NCBI GenBank assembly: GCA_030641105.1
Contig: DAOWHZ010000069.1
Coordinates: forward strand, 1 to 7,448
Length of the DNA: 7,448 nt
Source of the DNA: a bacterium
Lineage (GTDB): Bacteria > Patescibacteria > ABY1 > BM507 > VMTK01
Reading direction: 5' to 3'
Position 1 is the first letter of the stretch. Each line of letters opens with the position of its first letter. This document shows positions 5,867 to 7,448 of the stretch, piece by piece. The notes beneath the pieces are model-generated. The model was not told where the DNA came from. It did not search any database and saw only the letters and a program-made list of their open reading frames with translations. The position numbers and the translations under genes are program-made.

Positions 5867-7147
5867 TCACAATTTTAAAATTTTCTCAAACTTCCCCTTT
5901 TCCCTAAACGGTCCAATCATTGCCAAATTCAATCCCTTATTTACAAAAATATTTTGAGCCACTCTTTGAATATCTCGCGCAGTTACTTTATTAATCGCTT
6001 TTAATAATTCTTCCGGGGTTAAAATTTTCTTCCGAAGCACAAACGAACGCCCGTACCAATTCGCCACATTATCAGACGCTTCCAGTTGAATAGCTATTTT
6101 GCCGCTGATTAAACTTTTTATTTTTACCAACTCTTTATTGTCAACTAAATGTGTGGTTAATTTTTTATATTCTGCTAAAATTATTTTTACGGCTTGGTCC
6201 AATTTATCTATTGGCACACCGGCCTGCGTGGTCAAATACCCTGTGTCAGTATAAAATTCGGACTGCGTCCTAACATAATAAGCCAAACCATGACGCTCGC
6301 GCAATTGGATAAAAAGCCGCGAGCTCATTGACCCGCCTAAAAGAATAGAAAAAATTTTTAAAATAAATTCGTCTTGATGTCCAATTGGAAAAGTGCGTAC
6401 TCCCAGTGATAATTGGGCTTGATCGGTTTTTTTGTAATGCAGTTTTACTTGCGGCTTGGTTTGTTTTTCTTTAACTGGCTGCTTGTCTTGAAAATCAGAG
6501 GTTTGCAATTTGGAAAAATATTTATCAGTCATCTCGCGTAGGAACGCACTATGGCGCGTTCCTACGCCAAGATTTCCTGCCACGCAAACAAAAACATTCT
6601 GCGCCCCGTATTGCGAAGTTAAATAATCAATAAAATCATTGCGTTTGAGTCCTAAAATATTTTCCTTTGTGCCAATAGTATCCCAGCCAGCCGGCTGATT
6701 GCCATAAAGCAATTCTTCAAACAAATCTTCAATATACATTATTGGATTATCCCTGCACATATTAAGCTCTTCAATAATTACGCCTTTTTCCCGCTCTATT
6801 TCTTTTTGCTCAAATTTAGAATTAATCAGCATATCGCTAACCACATCCAAGGCCAGTTCAATCTGGCTAGATTCAACTTTTACCCAATAGCCGGTATATT
6901 CTTTGCCTGTAAAAGCATTATATTCGCCGCCCACCTTATCCAGCTCTGAAGCAATCGCCAAAACATTAGGACGCTTTTTAGTGCCTTTAAAAAACATATG
7001 CTCCAGAAAATGGGAGATGCCATTATTGTTTTTATTTTCATATTTAGACCCGGTTCCCACCATAACTAAAATCGTGGCAGTCAGGGTGCCACGCATAGGG
7101 ATGGTTATCAGTCGTAATTTATTAGATAAAGTCTGTAGTTTATACAT
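5867..7147 (-). CDS. M16-family zinc metallopeptidase (pitrilysin/processing-peptidase type)
   Basis: A 426-residue two-domain M16B-type protease. The inverted zinc motif HFLEH is at 46-50 (H46, E49 catalytic, H50), and the distant third ligand is in EKGVIIEELNM (120-130, probably E127). The second domain carries the usual GGSMSSRLFIQLRERHGLAYYV block (271-292), the substrate-binding part of the clamshell. Length fits the roughly 420-residue bacterial relatives of mitochondrial processing peptidase, which act as dimers of two-domain chains. There is no signal peptide or membrane helix, so it is predicted cytoplasmic, degrading peptides or processing proteins; the substrate is unknown. The ATG at 7147 lacks a Shine-Dalgarno and follows closely on a candidate promoter. 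Residues 194-204 (GVGTRHSAFLR) derive from a perfect palindrome inserted after VAGNL. It is the first gene of the probable M16-Nudix-helicase transcript. Confidence 0.96.
   Translation of the reverse strand: MYKLQTLSNKLRLITIPMRGTLTATILVMVGTGSKYENKNNNGISHFLEHMFFKGTKKRPNVLAIASELDKVGGEYNAFTGKEYTGYWVKVESSQIELALDVVSDMLINSKFEQKEIEREKGVIIEELNMCRDNPIMYIEDLFEELLYGNQPAGWDTIGTKENILGLKRNDFIDYLTSQYGAQNVFVCVAGNLGVGTRHSAFLREMTDKYFSKLQTSDFQDKQPVKEKQTKPQVKLHYKKTDQAQLSLGVRTFPIGHQDEFILKIFSILLGGSMSSRLFIQLRERHGLAYYVRTQSEFYTDTGYLTTQAGVPIDKLDQAVKIILAEYKKLTTHLVDNKELVKIKSLISGKIAIQLEASDNVANWYGRSFVLRKKILTPEELLKAINKVTARDIQRVAQNIFVNKGLNLAMIGPFREKGKFEKILKL
6536..6567. repeat. Intragenic perfect 12-base palindrome in the M16 gene
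   Basis: GCGTAGGAACGC (6536-6547) and GCGTTCCTACGC (6556-6567) are exact reverse complements around an 8-base loop. The minus strand reads GVGTRHSAFLR (M16 residues 194-204), directly after the conserved strand VAGNL and before the helix leading to KYF, where relatives have a short polar helix start. The frame is kept. Core sequence differs from the pheS element, but both contain CGTAGG/CCTACG-type words. Confidence 0.85.
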
Positions 7148-7161
7148 AGTTATTCTAAAAT

Positions 7162-7189
7162 ATTGTAGATATTAAATCCCAAATCTCAA
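7162..7189 (-). promoter_or_regulatory. Candidate sigma70-type promoter for the M16-Nudix-helicase operon
   Basis: On the minus strand TTGAGA (7184-7189) is followed by a 16-base spacer and TACAAT (7162-7167); each box matches consensus at 5 of 6 positions. Transcription would start near 7155, only about 8 bases before the M16 ATG at 7147, in line with the missing Shine-Dalgarno. The -35 box lies inside the left arm of the inverted repeat at 7173-7387. In AT-rich DNA such matches occur by chance, so this is a candidate only. Confidence 0.42.
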
Positions 7190-7387
7190 GCACCAAATAA
7201 CAAACAAATTACAAATTTCAATTTAACAAATTTTGTTTGTCATTCCTGCGAAAGCAGGAATCCAGAGTTTAGCGCTAACCACTGAATTCCGTCCCGCCGA
7301 TGCGGGATGCGGAACGACAAAAAGTGTTTTTTGGAATTTTGGTCATTGGGATTTGTTTGTTATTTGTAATTTGAGATTTGGGATTTA
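7173..7387. repeat. Nested 215-base inverted-repeat element (MITE-like) upstream of M16
   Basis: Left arm 7173-7209 and right arm 7351-7387 are reverse complements at 33 of 37 positions without gaps, with 17 perfect pairs at the outer end and 16 at the inner end. The arms are built from 7-base words of the form AAATNNC. Between them lies the GC-rich REP-like compound hairpin at 7236-7321. No reading frame or transposase is present. The element fills most of the gap between the M16 gene and the right edge, and its outer arm may supply the operon's -35 box. Confidence 0.9.
7236..7321. repeat. REP-like compound hairpin core
   Basis: Two hairpins lie inside outer arms. Hairpin 1 is ATTCCTGC (7242-7249), a GAAA loop, GCAGGAAT (7254-7261). 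Hairpin 2 is TCCCGC (7292-7297), loop CGAT, GCGGGA (7302-7307). The ends, TTTGTCATTCC (7236-7246) and GGAACGACAAA (7311-7321), pair at 10 of 11 positions, so the whole can fold as a branched structure. It is clearly richer in GC than its surroundings. The CATTCCTGCGAAAGCAGGAATCC motif type is a common dispersed repeat in environmental bacterial genomes and resembles REP/REPIN substrates of RAYT transposases; that link is inference. Confidence 0.8.
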
Positions 7388-7412
7388 TTTTTGTATACAA
7401 CTATTAACTACT

Positions 7413-7448
7413 TTACAAATTTTCCGTGAAATAATTAATAAGTTCCCC
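7413..7448 (-). CDS. Possible C-terminal end of an upstream gene (cut by window edge)
   Basis: The minus strand from the right edge reads GELINYFTENL followed by TAA. This is a protein-like tail in the same orientation as all other genes, and it ends shortly before the inverted repeat, as genes elsewhere in this window do. Eleven codons are too few to identify a family, and one other minus frame is also open to 7388. Treat it as a hint only. Confidence 0.25.
   Translation of the reverse strand, partial: GELINYFTENL

Noticed and set aside
6688..6697. Ten-base palindrome CAGCCGGCTG in the M16 gene
   Set aside because: It encodes part of a plausible native segment (QPAGWDTIGT), is short, and could occur by chance.
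6903..7175. Plus-strand frame of 90 codons across the M16 start
   Set aside because: Antisense to the conserved M16 zinc-motif region and without recognisable features.
7391..7400. Perfect palindrome TTGTATACAA as an operator
   Set aside because: Ten bases in very AT-rich DNA with no regulator or target gene in view; not enough to call.
1..7448. Alternative genetic code with UGA read as glycine
   Set aside because: UGA ends the M16 and Nudix genes at expected protein lengths, and no in-frame UGA is needed in any gene.

Overview
The window looks like part of the genome of an uncultivated Patescibacteria (CPR) bacterium, probably from the Parcubacteria side. The reasons are the AT-rich sequence, the compact layout, and short palindromes translated in frame inside housekeeping genes; the peptide SYAKASEG in PheS is typical of that radiation. 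This placement is inference. UGA ends at least two genes, so the code is the standard one and not the UGA=Gly code of Gracilibacteria/Absconditabacteria.

Every gene I can support is on the minus strand. In transcription order (right to left) they are: a possible C-terminal tail of an unseen gene (7413-7448); a 265-base gap holding a large nested inverted repeat; an M16 zinc protease; a Nudix hydrolase; a fused UvrD-type helicase/RecB-type nuclease; a four-helix membrane protein of unknown function; pheS; and the first ~175 residues of a NIF3/DUF34 metal protein that runs off the left edge. The M16, Nudix and helicase genes lie end to end. The Nudix stop overlaps the helicase ATG by 4 bases, and a GTG of the Nudix frame overlaps the M16 stop the same way, so these three probably form one transcript. 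A plausible sigma70-like promoter lies just before M16, with its -35 box inside the repeat arm.

The striking feature is not a gene. Each of the three gaps of 100 bases or more is filled by a long inverted repeat with arms of about 36-42 bases. In each gap the arms are built from a different short AT-rich word repeated at a 7- or 8-base period: ATTTGTNR before pheS, ACTRATYA after the helicase, AAATNNC before M16. The M16 one encloses a compound GC-rich REP-like hairpin. The short pheS-nif3 gap carries a weaker run of the same style without a partner arm.

In addition, five GC-rich palindromes sit inside coding sequence (one in pheS, three in the helicase, one in M16), all read in frame and all between conserved motifs. 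One of the helicase palindromes is itself flanked by an exact 15-base direct repeat with a 7-base word period, which links the intragenic and intergenic elements. I see no CRISPR array, tRNA, rRNA, transposase gene or defence system.
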